Assembly (NCBI GenBank): GCA_018302885.1
Contig: JAGVZC010000017.1
Location: 1-21,207 of the forward strand
Source of the DNA: Candidatus Woesearchaeota archaeon
GTDB taxonomy: Archaea; Nanobdellota; Nanobdellia; SCGC-AAA011-G17; GW2011-AR20
Direction of reading: 5' to 3'
Length of the DNA: 21,207 bases
Shown here: positions 4,809 to 12,590 of the stretch, piece after piece
Numbering within the stretch: the stretch's first letter is position 1
Layout of the letters: each line of letters opens with the position of its first letter
The notes under the pieces: generated by a model
Seen by the model: only the letters and a program-made list of their open reading frames with translations
What the model was told of the DNA's origin: nothing
The model's database searches: none
Translations under genes and position numbers: made by a program

Positions 4809-5345
4809 ATGAGGTTAATCATACTTGGCCCACCAGGTGCCGGCAAGGGTACCCAGTCTAAACTAATAGCAAAAGAGTATAACCTAAGAAACATCCCTGT
4901 CGGTTATGTTCTAAGAAAAGAAATCGGGGAGAAAACCAAACTCGGCATGAAAATAAAGCCATACATTGAAAGGGGGGATTTGGCTTCAGATTCAATAGTA
5001 TACAAGATAATCAAGGATTATCTAAAAAAGGGCAATTTTATTCTTGATGGTTTTCCAAGGCACATGAGCCAGGTCAAGCTTCTTAAAGAAAACATAAATG
5101 CAGCAATATTCCTGGACTGCAAAAAGGAAACCATAATTAAAAGACTAAAGAAAAGAAAAAATATCAAACACAGAAAGGATGATCATGACGAAATAATAGA
5201 TTACAGATGGTATATATACAAGAAAAAAACCCTGCCAGTCATAAATCACTATAGAAAAAGAAAAATGTTGATAACCATTGACGCCAACCCATCTGTCAGG
5301 ACAGTCTTCAAGTCAATCAAGGAAAAATTAAACAGATTATTTTAA
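4809..5345 (+). CDS. adk: Adenylate kinase, 178 aa
   Basis: This enzyme equilibrates ATP + AMP with 2 ADP. The N-terminus has the P-loop GPPGAGKGTQ (residues 7-16). The NMP-binding region follows (NIPVGYVLRKEI, then KPYIERGDLASDSIV). The GFPR motif stands at about 82-85 (ILDGFPRHMSQ) and a short LID region (KRKNIKHRKDDHDEI) replaces the zinc-binding long lid. Length and LID are those of short-form adenylate kinases. The gene follows the 153-aa hypothetical protein by 5 nt, and its stop overlaps the convergent gatD stop by 4 nt. AMP phosphorylase elsewhere in this window would compete for AMP. It could be a related NMP kinase, but the GFPR and P-loop pattern favours AMP. Confidence 0.88.
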   Translation: MRLIILGPPGAGKGTQSKLIAKEYNLRNIPVGYVLRKEIGEKTKLGMKIKPYIERGDLASDSIVYKIIKDYLKKGNFILDGFPRHMSQVKLLKENINAAIFLDCKKETIIKRLKKRKNIKHRKDDHDEIIDYRWYIYKKKTLPVINHYRKRKMLITIDANPSVRTVFKSIKEKLNRLF

Positions 5346-6580
5346 AGAAAATCTTCCGGAAGCCTCTCATTTATTTCATTCCTTAAATTCTTTGAGAATA
5401 AATTTTTAATGTCCTTTGGATGGTTGCTCAACAGCCATGCCAATTTTATATATGCCGCCTCCAAAGTCAAGTCAAGATAATCGCCAATCAGGTAATCCCT
5501 TATTTTTCTTCCTGTAGAATAAACATTGAGATTTACACTGCCAAAAATACTCTGTGTTATCATAACTTTCGGAATTTTTAGCTTCTTCAATTCATCCAAT
5601 ATTTTTTCATTTTTTCCTTCAACAGGCATATGTCCAATGCCAGTTCCTTGTATAATCAAGCCGTCAAAGCTCTTGAACAAGGATATTTCAGAAGGATCCA
5701 TATTTGGATGGGTTGTCAATATTCCAATCCTCAAATTTTCATTGAATAACTTTAATTTAAGTTTTCTATTTTCTTTATTATAATTTTTATTAAAGAATTT
5801 TATATTATCCCTTGAGATTTCTGCTATTGGCTTTGCATTAATCGGTCTGAATGCATCCCTTCTTGATGAGTGCAACTTCTTTGTCTTTGTTGCAGGCAAG
5901 ATATAACAAGCATCATCATTCATTGAAGAATGCATGCATATTCCAACATCCCTGAAATCTGTTTCCAGAATGAATTTTACTGCAAGAAATAAATTCAAAT
6001 AAGCATCTGAGGAAGGCCTGTCTGATGATCTCTGGGAGCCGACAAGAATAACAGGAACTGACAAGCCATCCAAGGCAAAGGATAGCGCTGCTGAAGTAAA
6101 TGCCATTGTATCTGTTCCGTGTGTTATGATTATTCCTCTTGCATCATTTACTTTTTCAATTTCCCTTGCCAATCTATTATAATGTTCAAACCTGAAATTT
6201 TCAGATAACTCATTAAATATCAATCTTGAATCAAAACAGGCAATTTCTTTCAATTCCGGGTATTTCTGCAATATGTCCTTTGGGGTGAATTGTGATGACA
6301 CTGCACCAGTTTCATAATCAACCTTGGAAGCTAAAGTTCCTCCTGTATGCAATATAATAATTTTTGGCAAAGATTTATTTTGTTTTATTTTATTTGCTGT
6401 ATTTTTATTTGCTTTTTGATTTAATTTCTTTATTGACTTTATATTTTTATCGTCGATGGAAATGTTATAACCAGAATTTAATTTTAAAATTGTTTTTTTG
6501 TTTTTAGAAGGCATTAATCTTCCAGAAATCCCCTCTTTTTTTGTTGATATCTGCACTAAATCACCAACTTTTTGTTTCAT
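5342..6580 (-). CDS. gatD: Glutamyl-tRNA(Gln) amidotransferase subunit D, 412 aa
   Basis: GatD is the asparaginase-type ammonia-releasing subunit of the archaeal GatDE enzyme, which converts Glu-tRNA(Gln) to Gln-tRNA(Gln). The N-terminal part (residues 1-52, beginning KVGDLVQISTKKEGISGRLM) is the small barrel specific to GatD. A lysine-rich linker leads to the asparaginase domain: ILHTGGTLAS (about 77-86) carries the first catalytic threonine, ITHGTDTMAF (152-161) the second threonine and aspartate, and GSQRSSDRPSSDAYLNL (181-197) follows. The barrel and archaeal context distinguish it from a plain L-asparaginase. The partner gatE is not in this window. A TTATTTAACA box about 26 nt before the ATG (6601-6610) suggests a leaderless mRNA. 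Confidence 0.92.
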   Translation of the reverse strand: MKQKVGDLVQISTKKEGISGRLMPSKNKKTILKLNSGYNISIDDKNIKSIKKLNQKANKNTANKIKQNKSLPKIIILHTGGTLASKVDYETGAVSSQFTPKDILQKYPELKEIACFDSRLIFNELSENFRFEHYNRLAREIEKVNDARGIIITHGTDTMAFTSAALSFALDGLSVPVILVGSQRSSDRPSSDAYLNLFLAVKFILETDFRDVGICMHSSMNDDACYILPATKTKKLHSSRRDAFRPINAKPIAEISRDNIKFFNKNYNKENRKLKLKLFNENLRIGILTTHPNMDPSEISLFKSFDGLIIQGTGIGHMPVEGKNEKILDELKKLKIPKVMITQSIFGSVNLNVYSTGRKIRDYLIGDYLDLTLEAAYIKLAWLLSNHPKDIKNLFSKNLRNEINERLPEDFL

Positions 6581-6650
6581 AAAAACTAATTTATGAATAA
6601 TGTTAAATAATATTTATATACTAAAATATACATATTGCAGTTAAAGAACA

Positions 6651-6660
6651 TTTAAATATA
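6651..6660 (+). promoter_or_regulatory. Distal TATA box for ftsZ
   Basis: TTTAAATATA would place a transcription start near 6680-6686 and a leader of about 195 nt containing both hairpins upstream of ftsZ. A second candidate TATA box, AAATATAAATATATA at 6816-6830, would give a short leader starting near 6850. Confidence 0.4.
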
Positions 6661-6700
6661 AGTTATGCATTTTAAAGGTTATAAAAGTTTAGAAAACGAT

Positions 6701-6729
6701 TTTGACTTTGATGTGGCGTTAAAGTCAAA
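6701..6729 (+). promoter_or_regulatory. ftsZ upstream hairpin 1
   Basis: A perfect 9-bp stem, TTTGACTTT (6701-6709) with AAAGTCAAA (6721-6729), encloses the loop GATGTGGCGTT. The last nine loop bases, TGTGGCGTT, recur in hairpin 2. Confidence 0.6.
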
Positions 6730-6769
6730 TAATGTGGTCCGTTTTGTTCTGTGTAAAGTTTTGTTTTAG

Positions 6770-6797
6770 TTGAACAAGTTTGTGGCGTTTTGTTCAA
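6770..6797 (+). promoter_or_regulatory. ftsZ upstream hairpin 2
   Basis: A perfect 8-bp stem, TTGAACAA (6770-6777) with TTGTTCAA (6790-6797), encloses the loop GTTTGTGGCGTT. The stem is unrelated to hairpin 1 but the loop carries the same TGTGGCGTT. Confidence 0.6.
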
Positions 6798-6865
6798 AAG
6801 AGAGTAGTCATACTCAAATATAAATATATATGAAGAGGAAAATATATATTAAAAAAGATATAAAA

Positions 6866-6870
6866 GGGGG
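6866..6870 (+). promoter_or_regulatory. Ribosome-binding site of ftsZ
   Basis: AAAAGGGGG ends 8 nt before the ATG at 6879 and fixes this start. It shows that ftsZ mRNA is leadered, unlike most genes nearby. Confidence 0.6.
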
Positions 6871-6878
6871 AAACGAAA

Positions 6879-7955
6879 ATGGATTTCTTGATAAAAAACG
6901 CAATGGAAGGTTTGAAGAATTCTAATTTCAACAATGTTGAAGTCGGAAAAGCAAATATAAAGGTAGTTGGTGCAGGTGGTGCTGGAAACAACATGGTTTC
7001 TTGGCTATACAAAAAAGGCATTCAGGGTGCTGAAATAATAGCATGTAATACAGACAAGCAACATCTTGATATATCTGAAGCTGATAAAAAATTCATCATA
7101 GGTGCTAATCTTACAAGAGGACTTGGTTGTGGAGGATACCCAAACAAGGGAACTGAAGCAGCAAGAGAAAGCCTACAGGAGATCAGAGAAAGCCTGAAAA
7201 ATTGTGATATGGTATTCATTTGTGCAGGTATGGGTGGAGGAACAGGTACAGGAAGTGCTCCAGTAATTGCACAGGTTGCAAAAGAGATGGGTTCTATTGT
7301 TATTGGAACAGTAACAATGCCATTGAACATTGAAAAAGCAAGGGTAGATAAAGCTGAATTCGGATTGCAACAATTAAGAGATAAATGTGATACTGTAATT
7401 GTAATTGACAACAATAGATTGGTTACAATCGCTGGTAACTTGCCTTTAAGACAGGCATTTGCAGTTGCTAATGAACTAGTAAGCACAATGATTAAAGGCA
7501 TTGTTGAAACAATTGCAGTTCCATCATTAGTTAACTTGGATTACGCAGATGTAAAGGCAATAATGAGTGAAGGCGGAGTTTCTGTTATTGGTATCGGCGA
7601 ATCTGATACAGCTAATAGGGTTGATGAAGCAGTTAAAAGAGCATTAAGCAATCCATTATTAGATGTAAGCTACGATGGAGCTACAGGATCATTGATACAC
7701 ATAACCGGTGGAGAAGACTTAACTTTAGATGAAGTAAGCAGAGTTGGTGAAATAGTAACTGAAACCTTGGATCCAGAGGCAACAGTCATCTGGGGAGCAA
7801 GAATCAGTGAAGAAATGAAAGGAAAGCTAAGAGTCATGACAATTATTACAGGAGTTACATCTCCATATGTATTAGGTAAGGTTGACGCTAGACATAAGTC
7901 AAAGGCTCAACAAAGATTCGGTGAAGAGCTTGGAATTGAAATGGTAAGGGCTTAA
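6879..7955 (+). CDS. ftsZ: Cell division GTPase FtsZ, 358 aa
   Basis: FtsZ polymerises into the cytokinetic ring. GTP-binding elements are GAGGAGNN (31-38) and the tubulin signature GGGTGTG (119-125). The T7 loop NLDYADV (219-225) has the catalytic acidic residues D221 and D224 that complete the neighbouring subunit's active site. An extra N-terminal helix of about 20 residues precedes the core. The C-terminus ends shortly after the second domain (ending GIEMVRA), with no long linker or bacterial-type tail peptide. The codons are less AT-extreme than in neighbouring genes, consistent with high expression. The gene is monocistronic, with an unusual upstream region carrying two look-alike hairpins and a T-rich terminator behind it. 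Archaea often carry two paralogues, and I cannot tell FtsZ1 from FtsZ2 here. Confidence 0.96.
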   Translation: MDFLIKNAMEGLKNSNFNNVEVGKANIKVVGAGGAGNNMVSWLYKKGIQGAEIIACNTDKQHLDISEADKKFIIGANLTRGLGCGGYPNKGTEAARESLQEIRESLKNCDMVFICAGMGGGTGTGSAPVIAQVAKEMGSIVIGTVTMPLNIEKARVDKAEFGLQQLRDKCDTVIVIDNNRLVTIAGNLPLRQAFAVANELVSTMIKGIVETIAVPSLVNLDYADVKAIMSEGGVSVIGIGESDTANRVDEAVKRALSNPLLDVSYDGATGSLIHITGGEDLTLDEVSRVGEIVTETLDPEATVIWGARISEEMKGKLRVMTIITGVTSPYVLGKVDARHKSKAQQRFGEELGIEMVRA

Positions 7956-7978
7956 ATCCTTCTTAACCCCCTGTGATA

Positions 7979-8020
7979 AGGGCCCTTACTTTTTCTTTTT
8001 TTTATTTTTTTTTATTTTTT
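7979..8020 (+). terminator. T-tract terminator after ftsZ
   Basis: The palindrome AAGGGCCCTT (7978-7987) is followed by long T runs (about 7990-8020). T runs are the usual archaeal termination signal. Seen from the minus strand it also follows the nitroreductase gene region. Confidence 0.6.
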
Positions 8021-8025
8021 TAGAA

Positions 8026-8550
8026 TTAATATTGTCCATACATATTGTAACTTAAACTGTAATTCAAAGAATTTCTTTCTTTTTTATTTTTTTCATCAGA
8101 GTAACCAAGGGTTATTATTGTATAAGCCTCAACGTCATCAGGAAGCCTGAGAATTCTTTTTATGGCCTTTTCATCAAAACCACCAACAAAACAGGACTTT
8201 ATATCCAATGAATAAGCCATCAGCATCATATTCTCAGATGCTATTGCCGTATCCTGTATTGCATACAATTTATACTTTCCCGGGTAATACCTCTTTAATT
8301 TTCCTAAATTTGAACAAACAACAATAAACAAAGGAGCCTGCATCATCCATCTCTGATTCAATGAAGCTTTTGTAATCTGCTCTTTTATGTTTAGATCATT
8401 CACAACAACAAATTTCCAGCACTGGAGATTTCCTGCATTTGGTGATTTTATTCCTGCCTCAAGAATCTTGGCAAGATGCTTGTTTGAAATTTTTTTGTCT
8501 TTATAGTCCCTACATGAAAATCTTTCCAGAATTACCTTTCCTGCATTCAT
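8026..8550 (-). CDS. Nitroreductase-family flavoprotein, 174 aa
   Basis: Nitroreductase-fold enzymes bind FMN and transfer electrons from NAD(P)H to varied acceptors; the substrate cannot be told from sequence. The N-terminal FMN-phosphate-binding segment RFSCRDYKDKKI is a variant of the family's RRS.R.F. pattern. It is followed by AGIKSPNAGNLQCWKFVVV (typical SP.A.N.Q.W.F), and then by QDTAIASENMMLMAYSLDIKSCFVGGFDE (typical .D...A..N..LAA...G..SC..G). LPDDVEAYTIITLGYSDE is the usual end of the family (lP.....vi.lGyp.e). The length fits the shorter archaeal members. A CTTAAATATTAAA box about 26 nt upstream (8567-8579) supports a leaderless start. It converges on ftsZ and shares its terminator region. 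Confidence 0.88.
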   Translation of the reverse strand: MNAGKVILERFSCRDYKDKKISNKHLAKILEAGIKSPNAGNLQCWKFVVVNDLNIKEQITKASLNQRWMMQAPLFIVVCSNLGKLKRYYPGKYKLYAIQDTAIASENMMLMAYSLDIKSCFVGGFDEKAIKRILRLPDDVEAYTIITLGYSDEKNKKERNSLNYSLSYNMYGQY

Positions 8551-8596
8551 ATTTATTTTAATTCAATTTAATATTTAAGCGTTTTGTTAAAAAGAT

Positions 8597-8606
8597 TTAT
8601 ATAAGT
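8597..8606 (+). promoter_or_regulatory. TATA box of the EamA-type gene
   Basis: TTTATATAAG lies about 26 nt before the ATG at 8625 and predicts a leaderless transcript. Confidence 0.6.
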
Positions 8607-8624
8607 ACAAAGATTAATTTTATC

Positions 8625-9047
8625 ATGGCATCACAATGGATTTTATATGCTTTACTGGCTGCGGTCTTTGCTGGTTTGGTTGCAATATTCGGAAAAATTG
8701 GCCTGAAGAATGTTGATGCTAATTTAGCTACAACCGTAAGGGCTTTTGTAATGTTTGCCTTCCTGATTGTTATCATTTTAGCACAGAAGAAATTTTCATT
8801 AATAACAGAATTTAGAACCCTTGATTATATATTCATAACATTAGCAGGCATTGCCGGAGCATTATCCTGGCTGTTCTATTTTCTGGCTCTGAAAAGCGGA
8901 GAGGCCACAAAAGTTGCATCATTGGACAGATTAAGCGTTGTTTTTGTAATGGTTTTCGCCTTATTGTTTCTTGGAGAAAAATTCAGTTTAAAGGTCCTGT
9001 CTGGGGTTATACTGATTATTGTTGGCGCTGTTCTAATGATAATTTAG
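8625..9047 (+). CDS. EamA-domain (DMT superfamily) membrane protein, 140 aa
   Basis: A single EamA domain of five predicted membrane helices: about 5-24, 33-53, 66-88, 96-115 and 120-139. The first helix has the typical WILYALLAAVFAGLVAIFGKIG start. The stretch ALKSGEATKVASLDRLSVVFVMVFALLFLGEK carries the family's signature before the last helices. Full DMT transporters have ten helices (two EamA units), so this half-size form probably dimerises. Substrates in the superfamily range over amino acids, nucleotide sugars and drugs, and none can be assigned here. The 3' end overlaps by 4 nt a possible small convergent membrane-peptide gene. Confidence 0.85.
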   Translation: MASQWILYALLAAVFAGLVAIFGKIGLKNVDANLATTVRAFVMFAFLIVIILAQKKFSLITEFRTLDYIFITLAGIAGALSWLFYFLALKSGEATKVASLDRLSVVFVMVFALLFLGEKFSLKVLSGVILIIVGAVLMII

Positions 9048-9181
9048 AATATCAACATTAAAATTATAACCACTATCATGATTATTATTAATTTTAACAC
9101 AAATCTTGTTGTCTTCAAGAACAAATGAATAATTATAAGCAATATTATCAATGCTATAGGGATTAGATAGTAAAGGTTCAT
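9044..9181 (-). CDS. Possible small membrane peptide, 45 aa
   Basis: The peptide has two hydrophobic stretches (residues 3-22, LYYLIPIALIILLIIIHLFL, and about 28-45) separated by KTTRFVLK. It would be a membrane hairpin. The ATG at 9181 is preceded by a TTTAATATAC box about 26 nt upstream (9203-9211), fitting a leaderless gene between tRNA-Gly and the EamA gene. The composition could also arise from AT-rich noncoding DNA, and I recognise no family. The longer frame continuing upstream runs through the tRNA and is not real. Confidence 0.4.
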   Translation of the reverse strand: MNLYYLIPIALIILLIIIHLFLKTTRFVLKLIIIMIVVIILMLIF

Positions 9182-9213
9182 GTAAAGATTATACTTTAGA
9201 AGTATATTAAATA

Positions 9214-9284
9214 TGCGGTAACCGGGAATCGGACCCGGGTCACAAGCTTGGCAAGCTCGCATTCTGCCCCTAAACTATTACCGC
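9214..9284 (-). tRNA. tRNA-Gly (anticodon GCC)
   Basis: A 71-nt gene with acceptor stem GCGGTAA/TTACCGC. The anticodon stem is CGAGC/GCTTG with loop TTGCCAA (anticodon GCC). The T arm is CCGGG-TCCGATT-CCCGG and the discriminator is A. There is no intron and no encoded CCA. A CTTTTAAATTATT box at about 9306-9318 is placed as a promoter. Confidence 0.93.
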
Positions 9285-9335
9285 ATGCAATAAAATCTAA
9301 ATGAAAATAATTTAAAAGTCTTTTTAATTATAAAT

Positions 9336-9515
9336 TTATCCTGAATTCCTTTTAGCAGTAGGAAATATCTTTACTTTGTAGCCCAATTCTTCAAAATATC
9401 TTCTTCCTTTTTCAAGTCTGTGTAAAGTTAAAGTCGCCAGTCCTCCAGCTGGTGCTACGAAAGCTATAGTATCTCCTTTCTCTAACCTTTGTGGCTTCAT
9501 CAGTTTCATATCCAT
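9336..9515 (-). pseudogene. Truncated S66 peptidase (LD-carboxypeptidase/MccF-like), first 59 codons
   Basis: The reading frame begins MDMKLMKPQRLEKGDTIAFV and continues APAGG, then HRLEKGRRYFEELGYKVKIF. This matches the start of S66 serine peptidases (P..L..GD.I.IV.P......R...G...LE.LG..V). Full-length members are about 300-340 aa and carry the nucleophilic serine near residue 110. Here a TAA follows NSG and nothing homologous continues, so only the N-terminal strand-helix unit remains. The promoter looks intact: a TTTTTATAATAAC box about 26 nt upstream (9537-9548). The break lies about 50 nt from the tRNA-Gly 3' region, suggesting deletion at a tRNA-associated recombination site. A short stand-alone product cannot be excluded. 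Confidence 0.65.
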
Positions 9516-9633
9516 ACTAAAAGTTAAATTTAGTTATTATAAAAAGCATTTGCTTTATAATTTCTACCTGACATTTAATTTACAGCTCATTTTTCAGATA
9601 AATTTATATATTTAAAATAGAAATATTTAATTA

Positions 9634-10587
9634 ATGAAATTCAATCACAAATATTCAAATTATTTCTTTATAGCCTTATTCTTAATAATAGCTGTTTTGG
9701 CATTTTTTATAATAAAAGAATTGATATTTGCAGCACTATACAGCATTGTCCTTGCATTTTTCTTTTATCCACTCTATGACAAGATAAATTCTTTAATAAA
9801 AATAAAGTGGATTTCGGCTCTGATTGTTATGATAATAATAATTTTTATAGTAACAATTCCCTTGGTGTTTGTCTCCAATTCATTGATAAAAGAAAGTTTG
9901 GGGTTTTACAGCTCTGTCACAAAATGGCAGCTTGAATTGGCTCCTTTTTTGAGAGAAGGCCTTCAGAATATCATGCTAAGTTTCAGCAATACCGCATCTG
10001 ACTTTTTATTCAACCTTCCTGCAAGATTGTTGAGCATTTTTGTAAGTTTATTCTTGCTGTTCTATCTTTTTGTTGATGGAAAGAATCTAGTCAACAATTT
10101 CAGGGAAATCCTTCCTTTGGATAGCAAGAAAAAAGATCTATTCTTCAATGAATTCAGGCAGGTCTCCCATGGCGTTGTTTATGGATTAATATTAACAGGA
10201 ATCATAGTCGGGATATTATCAGGAATAGGATTTTATTTATTTCATGTAAAATCACCAATACTGCTTGCATTCGTAGTAATGATATTTGTCATATTGCCTG
10301 TCCTTGGAAGTTTTTTAGTCTGGGGTCCGATTGCTTTATTAAAATTAATGGAAGGAGATACATTCAATGGATTTGGCTTGATTATTTACGGCGTGATTGT
10401 CCTAAGTCTGGTTGAATTAATACTAAACCAAAAACTAATAAGCAAAAAGGCAAAAATACATCCAATATTAACCATTCTTGGAGTTGTAGGCGGTTTGAAG
10501 TTCTTTGGTTTCATAGGAATAATATTTGGGCCATTCTTACTTGCATTGTTCGTAACAATGCTGAAATATTTAGTTGTTGAAAGATGA
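9634..10587 (+). CDS. AI-2E-type family transporter, 317 aa
   Basis: A polytopic membrane protein with the family's layout: two N-terminal helices (about 10-55, YFFIALFLIIAVLAFFIIKE onward), a third (about 62-82), a polar segment (about 85-125), and a C-terminal bundle of four or five helices from 130. The conserved tail is IHPILTILGVVGGLKFFGFIGIIFGPFLLALF. Members move small molecules or Na+ with AI-2 transport shown for only a few, so the substrate here is unknown. Its stop overlaps the ATG of AMP phosphorylase (ATGA at 10584-10587), so the two are translationally coupled. A TTTATATATTTAAAA box at 9602-9616 predicts a leaderless start. Confidence 0.88.
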   Translation: MKFNHKYSNYFFIALFLIIAVLAFFIIKELIFAALYSIVLAFFFYPLYDKINSLIKIKWISALIVMIIIIFIVTIPLVFVSNSLIKESLGFYSSVTKWQLELAPFLREGLQNIMLSFSNTASDFLFNLPARLLSIFVSLFLLFYLFVDGKNLVNNFREILPLDSKKKDLFFNEFRQVSHGVVYGLILTGIIVGILSGIGFYLFHVKSPILLAFVVMIFVILPVLGSFLVWGPIALLKLMEGDTFNGFGLIIYGVIVLSLVELILNQKLISKKAKIHPILTILGVVGGLKFFGFIGIIFGPFLLALFVTMLKYLVVER

Positions 10588-12056
10588 AATTAAGAATCAA
10601 GGATCTTAGCTTTGTAACTGGCGGGGCATTTGTTTCAATAATGAACAGCACTGATGCCAGAGAAATAGACCTGCATCCAGGCGACAGAATATTAATAAGC
10701 ATGAATAATAAAAAAATAATTTCTGTTGTTGATTTAAGCGAAGATGAAAAAATAAAAAAAGGCGAGATAGGATTATTTGATGAAATTCTTGATTATCTTA
10801 AGACAAGGAAAGGCTATGTCAATGTAAAAATAGCTAAAAGACTCAAAAGCCTTGGCTATATAAAAAAGAAATTAGAAGGTAAAAAATTAAATCGAAAGGA
10901 AATTTTTGAAATAATAAAAGACATCAATTCAAATAATCTGAATGAAGTTGAACTGACTTATTTTGTCTCTGGCTGCTACAGCCATGGATTAAGCATGCAT
11001 GAAATTGAAGATATGACAGATGCAATTGTAAAAGCAGGCCATAGGCTAAAATTAAAAAAACACCCAATTGTAGACAAACATTGCATCGGAGGAGTTCCCG
11101 GCAACAGAACAACGATGATTGTTGTGCCAATAATAGCCTCATTGGGGATTACAATGCCTAAAACAAGCTCAAGAGCAATTTCAAGCCCTGCAGGAACTTC
11201 TGACACCATGGAAGCACTGGCCAATGTAAGCTTTGAAGTCAATGAAATAAAAAGAATTGTTGAAAAAATAAACGGGTGCATAGTTTGGGGCGGCGTTGTT
11301 GATCTGGCTTCTGCTGATGACAAGATGATTAAGGTAAGGAATCCATTAAGGCTTGATCCTGAAGGATTATTATTGGCTTCCATAATGGCAAAGAAAAAAG
11401 CAGTAAATGCATCTCATGTTCTCATTGATATTCCCATAGGCAAGAATGCAAAGATTGAAAGAAAAAAAGAAGCATTGAAATTAAAAAGAAGATTTATTGA
11501 ACTTGGAAAAGACCTGTCAATAAAAGTAAAGGTTATCATAACAGACGGGAAACAGCCGATAGGCAACGGCATTGGCCCTGTACTGGAAGCAAGGGATGTT
11601 CTTAATGTTCTAATGGGCAACGGCCCGATGGATTTGAGAAAAAAAGGAATCAGAATGGCTGCAGAAATACTAAGAATGTTAAAGATAAAAAATCCAAAGA
11701 AAAAAGCTCTTGATTCCCTTAATTCAGGAAAGGCATACGAAAAGATGAAGGAAATAATAAAAGCACAGAAGGGGCACATATTCAGACCAGAGCAATTAAA
11801 GCTGGCTAAATTCAATAAAAATATTCATTCAACAAGGAGCGGAATAGTAAAGGAAATTAATAACAAGGATGTTTCAAAGATTGCAAGGACTGCCGGTGCT
11901 CCAGTTGACAAAAAAGCAGGAATTTATCTTAACAAAAAACTAAGGGACAAGGTTAAGAAAGATGAATTATTGTTCACAGTTTATGCTTCAAGCCAGAAAA
12001 GATTAAATTATGCCCTTGAACTTGTAAAGGAAAGAAATCCTTATGTTATTTCCTAA
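10584..12056 (+). CDS. deoA: AMP phosphorylase, 490 aa
   Basis: This enzyme phosphorolyses AMP (also CMP and UMP) to ribose 1,5-bisphosphate and the free base. In many archaea the product goes through R15P isomerase and form III RuBisCO to 3-phosphoglycerate. The length and N-terminal extension of about 85 residues separate it from bacterial thymidine phosphorylase (about 440 aa). The phosphate/nucleoside-site motifs are KHCIGGVPGNRTT (165-177) and SSRAISSPAGTSDTMEAL (195-212), followed by WGGVVDLASADDKMIKVRNPLRLDPEG. The C-terminal barrel-like domain is TRSGIVKEI...IARTAGAPVDKKAGIYL. It is coupled by ATGA to the upstream transporter and its 3' end overlaps a convergent gene by 11 nt. R15P isomerase and RuBisCO are not in the window. 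Confidence 0.93.
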   Translation: MKLRIKDLSFVTGGAFVSIMNSTDAREIDLHPGDRILISMNNKKIISVVDLSEDEKIKKGEIGLFDEILDYLKTRKGYVNVKIAKRLKSLGYIKKKLEGKKLNRKEIFEIIKDINSNNLNEVELTYFVSGCYSHGLSMHEIEDMTDAIVKAGHRLKLKKHPIVDKHCIGGVPGNRTTMIVVPIIASLGITMPKTSSRAISSPAGTSDTMEALANVSFEVNEIKRIVEKINGCIVWGGVVDLASADDKMIKVRNPLRLDPEGLLLASIMAKKKAVNASHVLIDIPIGKNAKIERKKEALKLKRRFIELGKDLSIKVKVIITDGKQPIGNGIGPVLEARDVLNVLMGNGPMDLRKKGIRMAAEILRMLKIKNPKKKALDSLNSGKAYEKMKEIIKAQKGHIFRPEQLKLAKFNKNIHSTRSGIVKEINNKDVSKIARTAGAPVDKKAGIYLNKKLRDKVKKDELLFTVYASSQKRLNYALELVKERNPYVIS

Positions 12057-12555
12057 AATATCTTATTATTTCTTTTTTATATTTTATTATCAACATTACC
12101 ATCAATACAAACAAAACCATAATGCCCATCTCTGTGAAAAAGTAAGATGGTTTGCTGGTCATGTATTCCTCAATAGTTCTTAAAGGCAATGTTCCTATGT
12201 GAAATTTGAAAATCCACGCACTATTCAAGGAAATTTTTATCTCTATTAATTTCTGGTATAAAGGCCAGAACAATGCAAGTGATCCTGTCGCAAAATCCAG
12301 AATCAAATGAGACATCAAGTAATATAATGAAATTAAAGACACCTTCAAACTTCTTGTGAAAAAATAAATCATTAAACTTAATATGACTGGAAAGAAAATA
12401 TTATGAAACAAAAACCTGTGAGTGAAATCAATAAAGAAATCTATGTCCGGAATAACAGCCAGCAATGCCAAACCAAATGCCAACCTCCTGTCTATTCTCG
12501 GATACAAGGCTAGAAGAATCAATAAGGGAATTAAGAAATGAAGTATGGGTTCCAT
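12046..12555 (-). CDS. YdjM/DUF457-like membrane-bound hydrolase, 169 aa
   Basis: The protein has about five membrane helices and the scattered metal-ligand-like residues of the YdjM family (LexA-regulated, membrane-bound, metal-dependent hydrolase-like). These are H6 in LHFLIPL, PDIDFF (36-41), H46-R47 and H51 in THRFLFHN, and SHLILDF (82-88). Family activity has not been firmly shown. The gene converges on AMP phosphorylase and overlaps its end by 11 nt. It lies upstream of tRNA-Ser on the opposite strand. No Shine-Dalgarno sequence is evident. Confidence 0.75.
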   Translation of the reverse strand: MEPILHFLIPLLILLALYPRIDRRLAFGLALLAVIPDIDFFIDFTHRFLFHNIFFPVILSLMIYFFTRSLKVSLISLYYLMSHLILDFATGSLALFWPLYQKLIEIKISLNSAWIFKFHIGTLPLRTIEEYMTSKPSYFFTEMGIMVLFVLMVMLIIKYKKEIIRYFRK

Positions 12556-12590
12556 AAGCTTTTTAATTGGTGTTTATTTATAAGATTTAT

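Noticed and set aside
7022..7501. Long minus-strand open frame (159 codons) inside ftsZ
   Set aside because: It is antisense to a clearly conserved FtsZ sequence. Its peptide has no family features and reflects the codon pattern of the real gene.
10976..11383. Minus-strand frames inside the AMP phosphorylase gene
   Set aside because: They mirror the conserved phosphorylase motifs on the plus strand and have no start signals of their own.
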